A stretch of DNA of 9,027 nucleotides from Clostridia bacterium (GTDB lineage Bacteria > Bacillota > Clostridia > Christensenellales > Borkfalkiaceae): positions 1 through 9,027 of the forward strand of contig JAFTMQ010000093.1 of assembly GCA_017452305.1 (NCBI GenBank), in the 5' to 3' direction. Positions 1-7,290 of the stretch are shown here, in pieces; the stretch's first letter is position 1, and each line of letters begins with the position of its first letter. The translations under genes and the position numbers were made by a program. A model generated the notes under the pieces. That model saw nothing but the letters and a program-made list of their open reading frames with translations. It was not told the DNA's origin and did not search any database.

Positions 1-1
1 C

Positions 2-40
2 GAGGAAAATGTATCAAGGATAAAAGCACTTACATATTAA
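2..40 (+). CDS. Possible C-terminal tail of an upstream gene (partial)
   Basis: The second forward frame is open from the window edge to a TAA at 38-40 and would encode 12 residues, EENVSRIKALTY. The stop is followed 13 bases later by a hairpin terminator, which suits the end of a plus-strand gene. The first forward frame is also open, to 79-81, but that would run through the terminator and so is less likely. The fragment is too short to assign to any family. It could also be non-coding. Confidence 0.3.
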   Translation, partial: EENVSRIKALTY

Positions 41-53
41 GTTACATAACAAT

Positions 54-79
54 GAACGCCTCCCTTGGCGTTCTTTTTT
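54..79 (+). terminator. Intrinsic terminator upstream of the helicase-nuclease gene
   Basis: A perfect 7-bp stem (GAACGCC 54-60 with GGCGTTC 67-73) closes a 6-base loop and is followed by six T residues (74-79). It would end transcription entering from the left, isolating the following promoter and gene from upstream read-through. Confidence 0.8.
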
Positions 80-115
80 AATGTGAAAAAAGTCTGCTTT
101 TTCTTCGTTTACCTA

Positions 116-144
116 TTGAAAAAGGGAAGAAAATATGCTATAAT
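116..144 (+). promoter_or_regulatory. Sigma-A type promoter for the helicase-nuclease gene
   Basis: The -35 box TTGAAA (116-121, 5 of 6 consensus) is separated by exactly 17 bases from a perfect -10 box TATAAT (139-144). A TGC just before the -10 box (136-138) gives an extended -10 TGn motif. Transcription should begin near 151, leaving a leader of about 48 bases. No clear operator palindrome was seen around it, so expression looks constitutive from sequence alone. Confidence 0.85.
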
Positions 145-184
145 AAGAAAAAATTCGTTTTTATAAAAAACGAAAGCAAAACGT

Positions 185-190
185 AAGGGA
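185..190 (+). promoter_or_regulatory. Ribosome binding site of the helicase-nuclease gene
   Basis: AAGGGA lies 8 bases upstream of the ATG at 199 and supports that start over later in-frame methionines. This matters because the start includes the unusual Asn/Gly/Tyr-rich N-terminal tail in the protein. Confidence 0.65.
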
Positions 191-198
191 AATTCATT

Positions 199-3100
199 AT
201 GACAGTTATAAACGGCACAACGCCCCAAACGAGCGCAAACGGTTATGGCGTAAATGGGGGAAACGGCTATGGCACAAATGGTTACGGCGCGAATTCCGCC
301 GTCAACACCAACGCCACAATCCATCCAAACGCGCGGGCGCAAAACAAGCTTCGCGCGTGGGAAAGTTTGCTTTTAGACACAGGCAAGCGCAACAATCTTG
401 TCAATTTTAAAGACGCGAAAGGGAGCACGGTGGAAGTCCTTGCCCCCGATTTTGCTACCCTTTTTTCCAAAGCTGAGCATGCCGCCGAATTTGAGGTTTT
501 CAACACGGACGAGGGGGCAAAGCTGAAATCCGTACAAACGGAAGACGAGCCTCAACCGCCCACCAAGGAAGAATATCTTGCGCTGTATGCGGATAAGCTC
601 AAAAAGAAGCAAATCCTTATATACAACCATTCGGGACAGCCCTTGCAGGCGCTTAAAAATATTAGTAAAAAGGCGCAAACGGCGATAGAGGAAACGGGTA
701 TCAATATTGCCTATATGGCGTTTGGCTTCGTGCATTGGGCGGAGAGGGAAAACCCCACCCAAGTCTTGCGCGCGCCCGTGTTGCTTGTGCCCGTTAGTAT
801 CCAAAACGAAAGCCCGCTCTCGCCCTATTATATCAAGGTGACGGACGACGTTTTGGTCAACCCCACCTTCTCGTTTAAATTAAAGCACGAATATGGCGTG
901 GCGTTGCCCGAGTTCGACGAAGACGAGGGCTTGGACGGGTATTGGAGCAAGCTTTCCGAAATCCTTTTAAAACTGCGGTGGTGGGTGGATAAGACGTGTA
1001 AAATCGGCTTATTCTCTTTCCAAAAAATCAATATGTACGAGGACTTGAAAGAGAATGCCGAGCAGGTTTTGGAAAACGAAAACGTGCGCTCGTTACTCGG
1101 CGAGGCAACCACGCATTTTGAAGCTCAACGCGTACATGGTGGCGACCTTTTACAGCTTTGCAACGTTGTTGACGCCGATTCAAGCCAAGCGGAAGCGATT
1201 GCGCTTGCCAAAGCGGGCGGAAGCTTTGTATTGCAAGGCCCGCCCGGCACGGGCAAAAGTCAAACGATTACCAACATCATTGCCGAGTGTATCGGCGATG
1301 GCAAAACGGTGCTGTTTGTGTCGGAAAAGCTTGCCGCGCTCAACGTTGTTTACGACAAGTTAAAAAAGGCGGGCTTGGAAGAATTTTGTTTGGAATTACA
1401 CAGCCACAAAGCCAATAAACGGCAGGTTATCGACGAGTTTTATCAAACGCTCCGCCTGCAAAAAAGCCGTGTTTCGGATAGTGCGGAAAAGGTTTTGCGC
1501 GGCAAGCGCGAGGCGGTGGAAAAATTGGACGGTTACACAAACGAATTGCACCTCGTCCGTCCAAATATCCAAAAATCCCTCTATCAACTTTTCGAGCTTT
1601 GCGCCAAGTACAAAAACGCGCCCGATTTGGAATTTGTCATTCAAAATCTTGACCAAAAAGGGGAAGAATATATCGAAAATGCGGTAACCGAGCTTGACCG
1701 CTATGCCGAGTTTACAAATACGGTCGGGGCGGATTATCGGCAAAATCCTTGGCATGGATATTTTCCCGAGGACACGTCTTATCAAGCCCTTTCGCAGTTG
1801 AAATCCGACCTTTCTTCCGCGTCGTCGTATATACGGAAATTGCAGGAGCTTTGCCAAAAGGTGGCAACCATGTACGAGGCGAATGCAAATTCCGTGCAAC
1901 ACGCCCATGCCCTTGGCAAGCTGTTCACCCTCGCAAAGGACAGCCGCTTTATCACCCCTGCGCTGTTTAGCGTGAGCGAGGTGGAACGCGCAATCTCGCT
2001 CGTGCAAAGCTTGGAAGTGCTTGCGAAAGACTTGCTCTCTCGTAAGGCGGAATTGGACAAGCGATTTGACGGCGAAATTTATAGGCTTGACGCGCGCACG
2101 ATGCATAAACAGCTCACGCGCATGTATTCGGGCTTTTTTGCCCGCTTGTTTAGTAAGGACTACCGCGAGATTTTGCGGAGCATTCGTTTCTGTAAAAAGG
2201 ACGGAAAACGTCCTCGGTACGTCGAGGCGGTGCAACTCACCGCAGAGGTTGGCGAATACCAAAGCAAGGTGGAAGAATTCCTCGCCCTGCAAGTGCAGAC
2301 GGACGGGCTGTTCGGCAAAGCTTACGACGGCGTGAACACCGACTTTGCACGCTTGCAAGCCGAGCTTGAAATTTTGCGAGAAATTTGTTTGACGGGCGTT
2401 CCGTTTGGGCGTATGGCGCGTATGAGCGCGGAAGAATTTTCGCTCAATAGCAGTACGTTCATGAACCTCGCGGGCGCGTTTGACAGTGCCGCCTATCTTG
2501 GCGGCGAGGCGGAATATCGTTTGGCGACGGGCTTTGATAGTACGGAATATGATCCGCGTGCCGTTCCTCTTTCCGATTTGGGAAGCAAGTACGAGGCGTG
2601 CAAGGCACGGATAGACGAGATTGAAACTTGGCGTGTATTCCAACTCAATTTGCGCGTGTTAAAGGATTTGGGGTTGCGCTCGTTCGTGGATAAGACGATA
2701 GAAAACGGGATTGCGCCCACCGACGTGACGGCGGCGTATTGCAAGGCGTTTTACCGTCAATGGGCGGATTGGGTTTTGCATCAATCGCCTACGATTATGG
2801 GTTTGTCTCGTATCCCGCACGACAATGCGGTGCGTAGCTTTAAGGAAAAGGACGAGCTGCATTTTGAAATCAATAAATCGAAAATTCGGGAAACGCTTTC
2901 GGAAAAGCGCCCCGACCTTTCCATGGTGGCGCAGGGCAGTGCGATTGCCGTTCTGCTGCGCGAAGCGGAAAAGAAACGCAAAAAGAAGAGTATTCGCGAT
3001 TTGCTTGCGGAAATTGGCGACCTCGCGCAAACGCTTAAACCTTGTTTCTTAATGTCGCCTTTAAGCGTTTCCACCTACCTTTCCGCAAACGCGAGATTTG

Positions 3101-4923
3101 ACGTCGTTATCTTTGACGAGGCGTCGCAAATCTTCCCGCAGGACGCGGTGGGCGCGATTTATCGCGGAAAGCAACTTATCGTCGTGGGCGATTCTAAGCA
3201 GATGCCGCCGAGCAATTTCTTCACCAACACCTTAGAGCTTGACGAGGACGAGGAACAAGACGACGTTACGGATTTTGAGTCCGTCCTCGATTTGTGTTCG
3301 GCGTCCTTCCCGCAACGCAGGTTGAAGTGGCATTATCGCAGTAAGTTCGAGCCGTTAATTGCGTTCTCGAACAAGAATTTCTACGGCAACGATTTGGTCA
3401 CATTCCCGTCCGCGAGGGCTACGGGCAGAGATTTGGGCGTGGAATTTGTTTATGCGGGTGGCACGTTTGATAGACGGAGCAAAACCAACCGCGTAGAGGC
3501 GGAGCTTATAACCGATATGGTGTTCGAGCATTTTGAAAAATATCCCAACCGCAGCTTGGGCGTAGTGGCGTTTAGCGTGGCACAGCAAAACCTTATCGAG
3601 CGTTTAATTTATCGCCGCAGAAAGGATTTGCCCAACTTCGAGCAGTTTTTCTCGCCTGAATTGGTAGAGCCCTTCTTCGTCAAAAACCTTGAAACGGTGC
3701 AGGGCGACGAGCGCGACGTAATTATTTTCAGCGTGGCTTACGCCAAGGACGCGCAGGGCAGACTTTTGATGAATTTCGGGCCCATCAACCGTGAGGGCGG
3801 CGAGCGCCGTCTTAACGTAGCGTTCACGCGCGCGAAGTACAATATTAAGCTTGTTTCTTCTATGCGCGGCGCGGATATGGATATTTCGGGCACGAAGTCG
3901 GAGGGAGTACGCTTACTTCGCGAGTATTTAAGCTATGCCGAAAACGGACAAGTTTTCTTGGATAACACCGCCGATATGGCTCGTAAAAAGGGTGGAAAAT
4001 CCGATTTCATCGCGGACATGGTGGCGTTCTTGCGCGAAAACGGCTATGCCGTCGATACGCAGGTGGGCTGTTCGGGCTATCGCATTGATTTGGCGGTAAA
4101 ATATCCGAATTCAAGCGATTACGTGCTCGCGATAGAGTGCGACGGCGAAAATTATCATTCCTCGAAAACGGCGCGGGATAGGGATAGGCTTCGTCAATCG
4201 GTGCTTGAAAATATGGGTTGGAAATTCTATCGTATTTGGTCAACAGATTGGTTTAAATCCCCCGCGGAAGAGAAAAAACGCTTGCTCGCGGCGGTGGAAA
4301 ACGCCTTTGTGGACGCACCCAAACGCGCGACGGGCGGCTCTATATCCATTATGCCCACGAGCGAAAAACTCGCCGTCAATTTTGACGAAAAAGTGGAGGT
4401 AAAGCCTTTCACATTCCCCGCGTACGAAAGCGCGGACGACACAGTGGTGATCGAACGGCACAATGCGAGCTTGTCGCAAGCCATCCAAGATATCGTCAAC
4501 GTTGAAGCGCCCGTTAGTGAGGAGTGGGTGCTCAAACGCTTGATTCGCTTGTTTGATAGAAAACAGCTTACCGTTGCCGTTTGGCGCGAGTACGAGGAAA
4601 AAGTAAAAAATTTCCGTTGGGGACTTATAAGAAAGGACGGATTCTTGTATAAAAAGGACGGCAAATCTTGTATGCTCCGCGTGCCTAAAGAGGGGGCTAC
4701 GCCGCGCGAGATTAAATATATCGAATTGCAAGAGCTTGCCAATGGCTTGCGTGCGTTGCTTTCGCAAAACGTAACGGCGGAAAAAAACGGACTGTTTAGA
4801 TTGTTGGCGCAACAGCTCGGTTTTGCGAGGGCGGGCGATACAGCGCAGGAACGCATGGAAGAAGCGCTTAAACTGCTCGGTGACGAGGTGGAAGCGGACG
4901 ATGATATTCTTTCTTTGAAATAA
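199..4923 (+). CDS. DUF4011 / SF1 helicase / Vsr-like endonuclease, candidate defence protein
   Basis: This 1574-residue multidomain protein probably couples ATP-driven movement on nucleic acid to DNA cleavage in the cytoplasm. Residues 1-46 are a low-complexity tail with NGYG units. From about 50 to 260 it resembles DUF4011 (LLLDTGKRNNLVNF, ETGINIAYMAFGFVHW, RAPVLLVPV). Superfamily 1 helicase motifs follow: Walker A GPPGTGKS 347-354, Walker B IFDEASQ 971-977, motif III GDSKQMPPS 997-1005, WHYRS 1044-1048, VQGDERDV 1167-1174 and the arginine-finger motif LNVAFTRAK 1205-1213. A nuclease domain spans about 1260-1355, with D1297, E1313, D1315 and H1320 the likely active-site residues (RIDLAV, AIECDGENYH, RIWSTDWF). 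DUF3320-like sequence occupies about 1435-1560. All motifs look intact. The domain order resembles DUF4011-helicase-Vsr proteins reported as anti-phage (Hhe type, from memory). Its own promoter and terminator mark a single-gene unit. The domains are clear; the defence role is inferred. Confidence 0.93.
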   Translation: MTVINGTTPQTSANGYGVNGGNGYGTNGYGANSAVNTNATIHPNARAQNKLRAWESLLLDTGKRNNLVNFKDAKGSTVEVLAPDFATLFSKAEHAAEFEVFNTDEGAKLKSVQTEDEPQPPTKEEYLALYADKLKKKQILIYNHSGQPLQALKNISKKAQTAIEETGINIAYMAFGFVHWAERENPTQVLRAPVLLVPVSIQNESPLSPYYIKVTDDVLVNPTFSFKLKHEYGVALPEFDEDEGLDGYWSKLSEILLKLRWWVDKTCKIGLFSFQKINMYEDLKENAEQVLENENVRSLLGEATTHFEAQRVHGGDLLQLCNVVDADSSQAEAIALAKAGGSFVLQGPPGTGKSQTITNIIAECIGDGKTVLFVSEKLAALNVVYDKLKKAGLEEFCLELHSHKANKRQVIDEFYQTLRLQKSRVSDSAEKVLRGKREAVEKLDGYTNELHLVRPNIQKSLYQLFELCAKYKNAPDLEFVIQNLDQKGEEYIENAVTELDRYAEFTNTVGADYRQNPWHGYFPEDTSYQALSQLKSDLSSASSYIRKLQELCQKVATMYEANANSVQHAHALGKLFTLAKDSRFITPALFSVSEVERAISLVQSLEVLAKDLLSRKAELDKRFDGEIYRLDARTMHKQLTRMYSGFFARLFSKDYREILRSIRFCKKDGKRPRYVEAVQLTAEVGEYQSKVEEFLALQVQTDGLFGKAYDGVNTDFARLQAELEILREICLTGVPFGRMARMSAEEFSLNSSTFMNLAGAFDSAAYLGGEAEYRLATGFDSTEYDPRAVPLSDLGSKYEACKARIDEIETWRVFQLNLRVLKDLGLRSFVDKTIENGIAPTDVTAAYCKAFYRQWADWVLHQSPTIMGLSRIPHDNAVRSFKEKDELHFEINKSKIRETLSEKRPDLSMVAQGSAIAVLLREAEKKRKKKSIRDLLAEIGDLAQTLKPCFLMSPLSVSTYLSANARFDVVIFDEASQIFPQDAVGAIYRGKQLIVVGDSKQMPPSNFFTNTLELDEDEEQDDVTDFESVLDLCSASFPQRRLKWHYRSKFEPLIAFSNKNFYGNDLVTFPSARATGRDLGVEFVYAGGTFDRRSKTNRVEAELITDMVFEHFEKYPNRSLGVVAFSVAQQNLIERLIYRRRKDLPNFEQFFSPELVEPFFVKNLETVQGDERDVIIFSVAYAKDAQGRLLMNFGPINREGGERRLNVAFTRAKYNIKLVSSMRGADMDISGTKSEGVRLLREYLSYAENGQVFLDNTADMARKKGGKSDFIADMVAFLRENGYAVDTQVGCSGYRIDLAVKYPNSSDYVLAIECDGENYHSSKTARDRDRLRQSVLENMGWKFYRIWSTDWFKSPAEEKKRLLAAVENAFVDAPKRATGGSISIMPTSEKLAVNFDEKVEVKPFTFPAYESADDTVVIERHNASLSQAIQDIVNVEAPVSEEWVLKRLIRLFDRKQLTVAVWREYEEKVKNFRWGLIRKDGFLYKKDGKSCMLRVPKEGATPREIKYIELQELANGLRALLSQNVTAEKNGLFRLLAQQLGFARAGDTAQERMEEALKLLGDEVEADDDILSLK
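238..288 (+). repeat. Asn-Gly-Tyr low-complexity coding repeat
   Basis: Residues 14-30 of the helicase-nuclease contain three GYG cores (15-17, 23-25, 28-30), each preceded by Asn. The cores are coded GGT-TAT-GGC, GGC-TAT-GGC and GGT-TAC-GGC, so the units are alike in protein but vary at third codon positions. The tract is predicted to be disordered. Confidence 0.7.
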
Positions 4924-4930
4924 CAATTAA

Positions 4931-4960
4931 AAACACCTGCTTAGCGGTAGGTGTTTTTTT
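4931..4960 (+). terminator. Intrinsic terminator after the helicase-nuclease gene
   Basis: A 10-bp stem with one G-T wobble (4931-4940 with 4947-4956) closes a 6-base loop and runs into seven T residues (4954-4960). It starts 7 bases after the stop codon and only 23 bases separate its end from the next ATG, so it should largely uncouple the two genes. Confidence 0.85.
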
Positions 4961-4983
4961 GTAATTTTGCGCATACTAACGGA

Positions 4984-6168
4984 ATGAAGAACTTGTTAAA
5001 CAGCGCAAAAAATTTGCAAGCGGAGCTTATCAAACACCGCCGCTATCTGCACCAAAATGCAGAGGTGGGATTCGATTTGCCTAAAACGTCGGAGTATATA
5101 AAAAGCCAACTCAAAAATATAGGTTTAACACCAAAAGAAGTGGGCAGGTATGCGTTGACGGCGGAAATCGGCAAAGGAAAAACTGCCTTTTTACTGCGTG
5201 CGGATATGGACGGTTTACCTATCGAGGATCAAACAAACGAGCCGTTTGCGTGCAAGGTGGGACATATGCACGCTTGCGGACATGATTTGCACGCAACAAT
5301 GCTACTCGGTGCGGCAAAACTTTTAAAGGCAAGGGAAAAAGAGTTGAAAGGGCGGGTAAAATTGCTCTTTCAACCCGCCGAGGAAATTTTAGAGGGCGCA
5401 AAAAACGCCGTGGGAAACGGTGTGTTGAACAATCCAAAAATAGACGGCGCGATGATGCTACACGTTTTGACGGGCGTTCCGCTTGCAGGTGGAAGTGTAA
5501 TCGTCGCGAATGGCGTAAGCGCACCTGCCGCCGATTTTTTTTCGGTGGAAGTGCAGGGCAAGGGCTGTCACGGCTCTACGCCTTGGAAAGGGGTGGACGC
5601 GTCTGCGGTTGCGGCAAAAATCTTGCTTGGCTTGCAGGAAATCACGGCGAAAGAGGTTTCGGCTTTTATGCCGTCCGTCCTTTCCGTGGGGAATATTTCG
5701 GCGGGCAACGCAGGGAACGTGCTTGCGGATAGCGGAATATTACAAGGTACGCTCCGCACCTTTGACGAGGGGACGCGCGAGTATATCAAAACACGGATAG
5801 AGGAAATTGCCAAACACACGGCGAAAGCCTTTCGCGCTAAGGCAAGGGTAAAATTCGAGGGCGGTTGTCCGTCCTTACTCAACGACGAAAAATTATCCGC
5901 GCTTGCCTTGCAGACCGCCCAAGAATTGCTTGGCGAAAAGGTGTTTTCTTCTGCGGAAATGGGGAATAGTGAGGAAAAGGGCGGTTCGGAAGACTTTGCG
6001 TATATTAGCCGCGCTGTGCCGTCCGTGATGCTCGCCTTGTCGGCGGGGGATAGCAAAGAGGGGTATGCGTATCCCTTGCACCACCCCAAGGTGAGGTTTG
6101 ACGAGGGCGTACTGTATATCGGCAGTGCGCTCTATGCCGCCGTTGCATTAAAATATTTAGAAAAATAA
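4984..6168 (+). CDS. M20 family metallo-amidohydrolase (M20D-like)
   Basis: This 394-residue cytoplasmic enzyme should hydrolyse an amide bond in an N-acylated amino acid, dipeptide or aminoacyl conjugate using two bound metal ions. Family motifs are intact: HRRYLHQNAEVGF near the N-terminus, HMHACGHDLH (94-103, with C98 and H100 as metal ligands), FQPAEE (129-134, catalytic and metal glutamates), H160, the dimerisation-domain motif CHGSTPW (195-201), GGSEDFAY (333-340) and LHHPKVRFDE (365-374, H367). The length matches hippurate hydrolase, IAA-amino acid hydrolase and N-acetyl-diaminopimelate deacetylase relatives, and the sequence does not separate these substrates. I chose the ATG at 4984 because the in-frame GTG at 4951 lies in the upstream terminator hairpin. 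The Shine-Dalgarno is weak (GGA touching the ATG) and no good promoter is visible, so expression may be low or depend on read-through. No neighbour indicates the substrate. Confidence 0.9.
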   Translation: MKNLLNSAKNLQAELIKHRRYLHQNAEVGFDLPKTSEYIKSQLKNIGLTPKEVGRYALTAEIGKGKTAFLLRADMDGLPIEDQTNEPFACKVGHMHACGHDLHATMLLGAAKLLKAREKELKGRVKLLFQPAEEILEGAKNAVGNGVLNNPKIDGAMMLHVLTGVPLAGGSVIVANGVSAPAADFFSVEVQGKGCHGSTPWKGVDASAVAAKILLGLQEITAKEVSAFMPSVLSVGNISAGNAGNVLADSGILQGTLRTFDEGTREYIKTRIEEIAKHTAKAFRAKARVKFEGGCPSLLNDEKLSALALQTAQELLGEKVFSSAEMGNSEEKGGSEDFAYISRAVPSVMLALSAGDSKEGYAYPLHHPKVRFDEGVLYIGSALYAAVALKYLEK

Positions 6169-6179
6169 GCAAATAAAAA

Positions 6180-6220
6180 GGGCAGGTACGCGTTGAACGC
6201 ATACCTGCCCGCTGTATTTT
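6180..6220. terminator. Bidirectional terminator between convergent genes
   Basis: A 9-bp stem (GGGCAGGTA 6180-6188 with TACCTGCCC 6202-6210) extends by four more pairs (6190-6193 with 6197-6200) after one C-A mismatch, closing a 3-base loop. The plus strand then carries a TATTTTT run (6214-6220). The A-rich flank at 6171-6179 gives CTTTTTATTT on the minus strand. It sits between two converging coding ends (6168 and 6235), so it can serve both. Confidence 0.75.
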
Positions 6221-6234
6221 TGTGAGGTACAATT

Positions 6235-7290
6235 TTATTTTTCCGTTAATTTAGGCATAAAAATTCCTTTAATATCCCCTGTAGTGCAGTGGATTTTTAA
6301 GCTTCTTGCCTTGCCCGTGCTGGGGTAATCGTACAAATTATTGCTACCCGTACTTGTGTGGGCTTGTACGGAATAATCCTCGATTGTGCCGACGAGATGA
6401 AGGGTTACGTCGCCCGTGCTTGTCGAGAAAAGTAAGTTCATAAAATCTAAAACGGAAGTGCCGATAGATTCGATGTCGCCCGTATCCGTCGAGGCTTCAA
6501 TACTCGTGCCCGACAAGTCGCCAAGATAAACGTCGCCCGTGTCTGTTTCAATTTTGATAGAGGGTGCGCTAAGGCTGTGCAAAATGCTCACGTCGCCCGT
6601 ATCCGTTTCGATTTCTACGTTGCCGAATGCGGAAGATTTTCCGTCCAACGTAATATCGCCCGTATCTGCTTCAATAAACAAGCTATCCGTAACGAAGGTA
6701 TTTAAGAAGATATTGCCCGTATCTGTAGAAAGCGCCATTCTGCCGTCGCAAATAATTGAGCCGTCCAAGTCGATTGTGCCCGTGCTTGTTTCGAGTTTCA
6801 AATTATTCAAGGTTGCGTACCCCTCAAACCAAACGTTGCCCGTGTCCGTTTTAATATCGAGGGTATATGCATAGCTTTCGGGAATATAGACGTTCACGAG
6901 GGAGCTTTCGCCAATGGAAAATTGCATGTAGGGGAAAAGGCGAGAGGATTGCTTAACTTTCAACACGTTATTTTCTTCCGTGACGGTGACTTTCGTAAGC
7001 TGTTTCCCGTTTTTCGTGTAGCTTTCAGGGTATTCAACGCGTACCTGGGTGGTGGATTTGCTAAAATGCACCTTGATATCGTTGGTATTAAAATCAAGCT
7101 CGATACTCGTAACCTTATGTTGTTCCGTGTATTCATGATATACGTATTCCACGTTGTTCATCACGGTGAAATCCCAACCCGCCGTAGCCATAGCAATCGT
7201 GAATACGCTGCCGCCGACAAGCGTCAAGCCGCCGAAGACGATGAGGAGTATGATTAAAATTTTCTTTGCGGTCTCTTTTGCAATTTTCAT
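6235..7290 (-). CDS. Membrane-anchored DUF4097-type beta-repeat protein
   Basis: This 351-residue protein starts with a lysine-rich stretch and one hydrophobic segment (about 11-37), a signal anchor or uncleaved signal peptide placing the rest outside the membrane. Residues 60-140 look like a beta-rich entry region. From 148 to 340 there are ten T-G turn motifs of the form TDTGDV or TSTGDV, with glycines at 151, 171, 192, 211, 232, 252, 271, 293, 315 and 338, spaced 19 to 23 residues. This is the hallmark of DUF4097 / DUF4098 putative adhesin-like families, which are expected to fold as a right-handed beta-solenoid. An AAGGGG ribosome binding site lies 8 bases upstream, and its ATG overlaps the stop of the preceding gene, implying translational coupling. 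It is the last gene of the PadR operon. The biochemical function of the family is not established; an envelope or stress role is inferred from context. Confidence 0.88.
   Translation of the reverse strand: MKIAKETAKKILIILLIVFGGLTLVGGSVFTIAMATAGWDFTVMNNVEYVYHEYTEQHKVTSIELDFNTNDIKVHFSKSTTQVRVEYPESYTKNGKQLTKVTVTEENNVLKVKQSSRLFPYMQFSIGESSLVNVYIPESYAYTLDIKTDTGNVWFEGYATLNNLKLETSTGTIDLDGSIICDGRMALSTDTGNIFLNTFVTDSLFIEADTGDITLDGKSSAFGNVEIETDTGDVSILHSLSAPSIKIETDTGDVYLGDLSGTSIEASTDTGDIESIGTSVLDFMNLLFSTSTGDVTLHLVGTIEDYSVQAHTSTGSNNLYDYPSTGKARSLKIHCTTGDIKGIFMPKLTEK
6277..6849 (-). repeat. Degenerate coding tandem repeat of about 60 bp in the DUF4097 gene
   Basis: Ten imperfect units each encode one beta-solenoid turn. 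On the plus strand each unit is marked by GCCCGT followed by A/G, T/C and TGT- or CCGT-like bases, for example near 6409, 6475, 6533, 6592, 6654, 6714, 6776 and 6836. Units differ in length by up to four codons and are diverged between the turn motifs, so this is an old protein repeat, not a recent DNA amplification. Confidence 0.8.

Noticed and set aside
1396..2643. 415-residue open frame on the minus strand inside the helicase gene
   Set aside because: It lies fully antisense to a clearly conserved coding region, has no ribosome binding site I could see, and its Arg/Leu/Phe-rich composition is what the mirror of this codon usage gives.
199..4923. Helicase-nuclease as a Cas3, type I restriction or RecBCD component
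   Set aside because: There is no HD domain, methyltransferase or specificity subunit nearby, and the nuclease and flanking domains match the DUF4011-helicase-Vsr type instead.
4240..4926. 228-residue and 209-residue minus-strand open frames near the end of the helicase gene
   Set aside because: Both are antisense to the nuclease and DUF3320-like regions, overlap each other, and match no recognised family.
4951..4983. Extended start of the amidohydrolase at GTG 4951 (11 extra residues)
   Set aside because: The codon sits in the 3' arm of the upstream terminator, has no ribosome binding site, and the added residues do not resemble the family N-terminus.
6277..6849. CRISPR-like array suggested by regularly spaced GCCCGTATCCGT-type motifs
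   Set aside because: The spacing is about 57-69 bp, the motifs are degenerate and in frame, and they encode the T-D-T-G turns of one protein.
6539..6874. 111-residue plus-strand open frame opposite the DUF4097 repeats
   Set aside because: Its own repeated SVSI/PVSV pattern is the antisense reading of the repeat; there is no supporting start signal.
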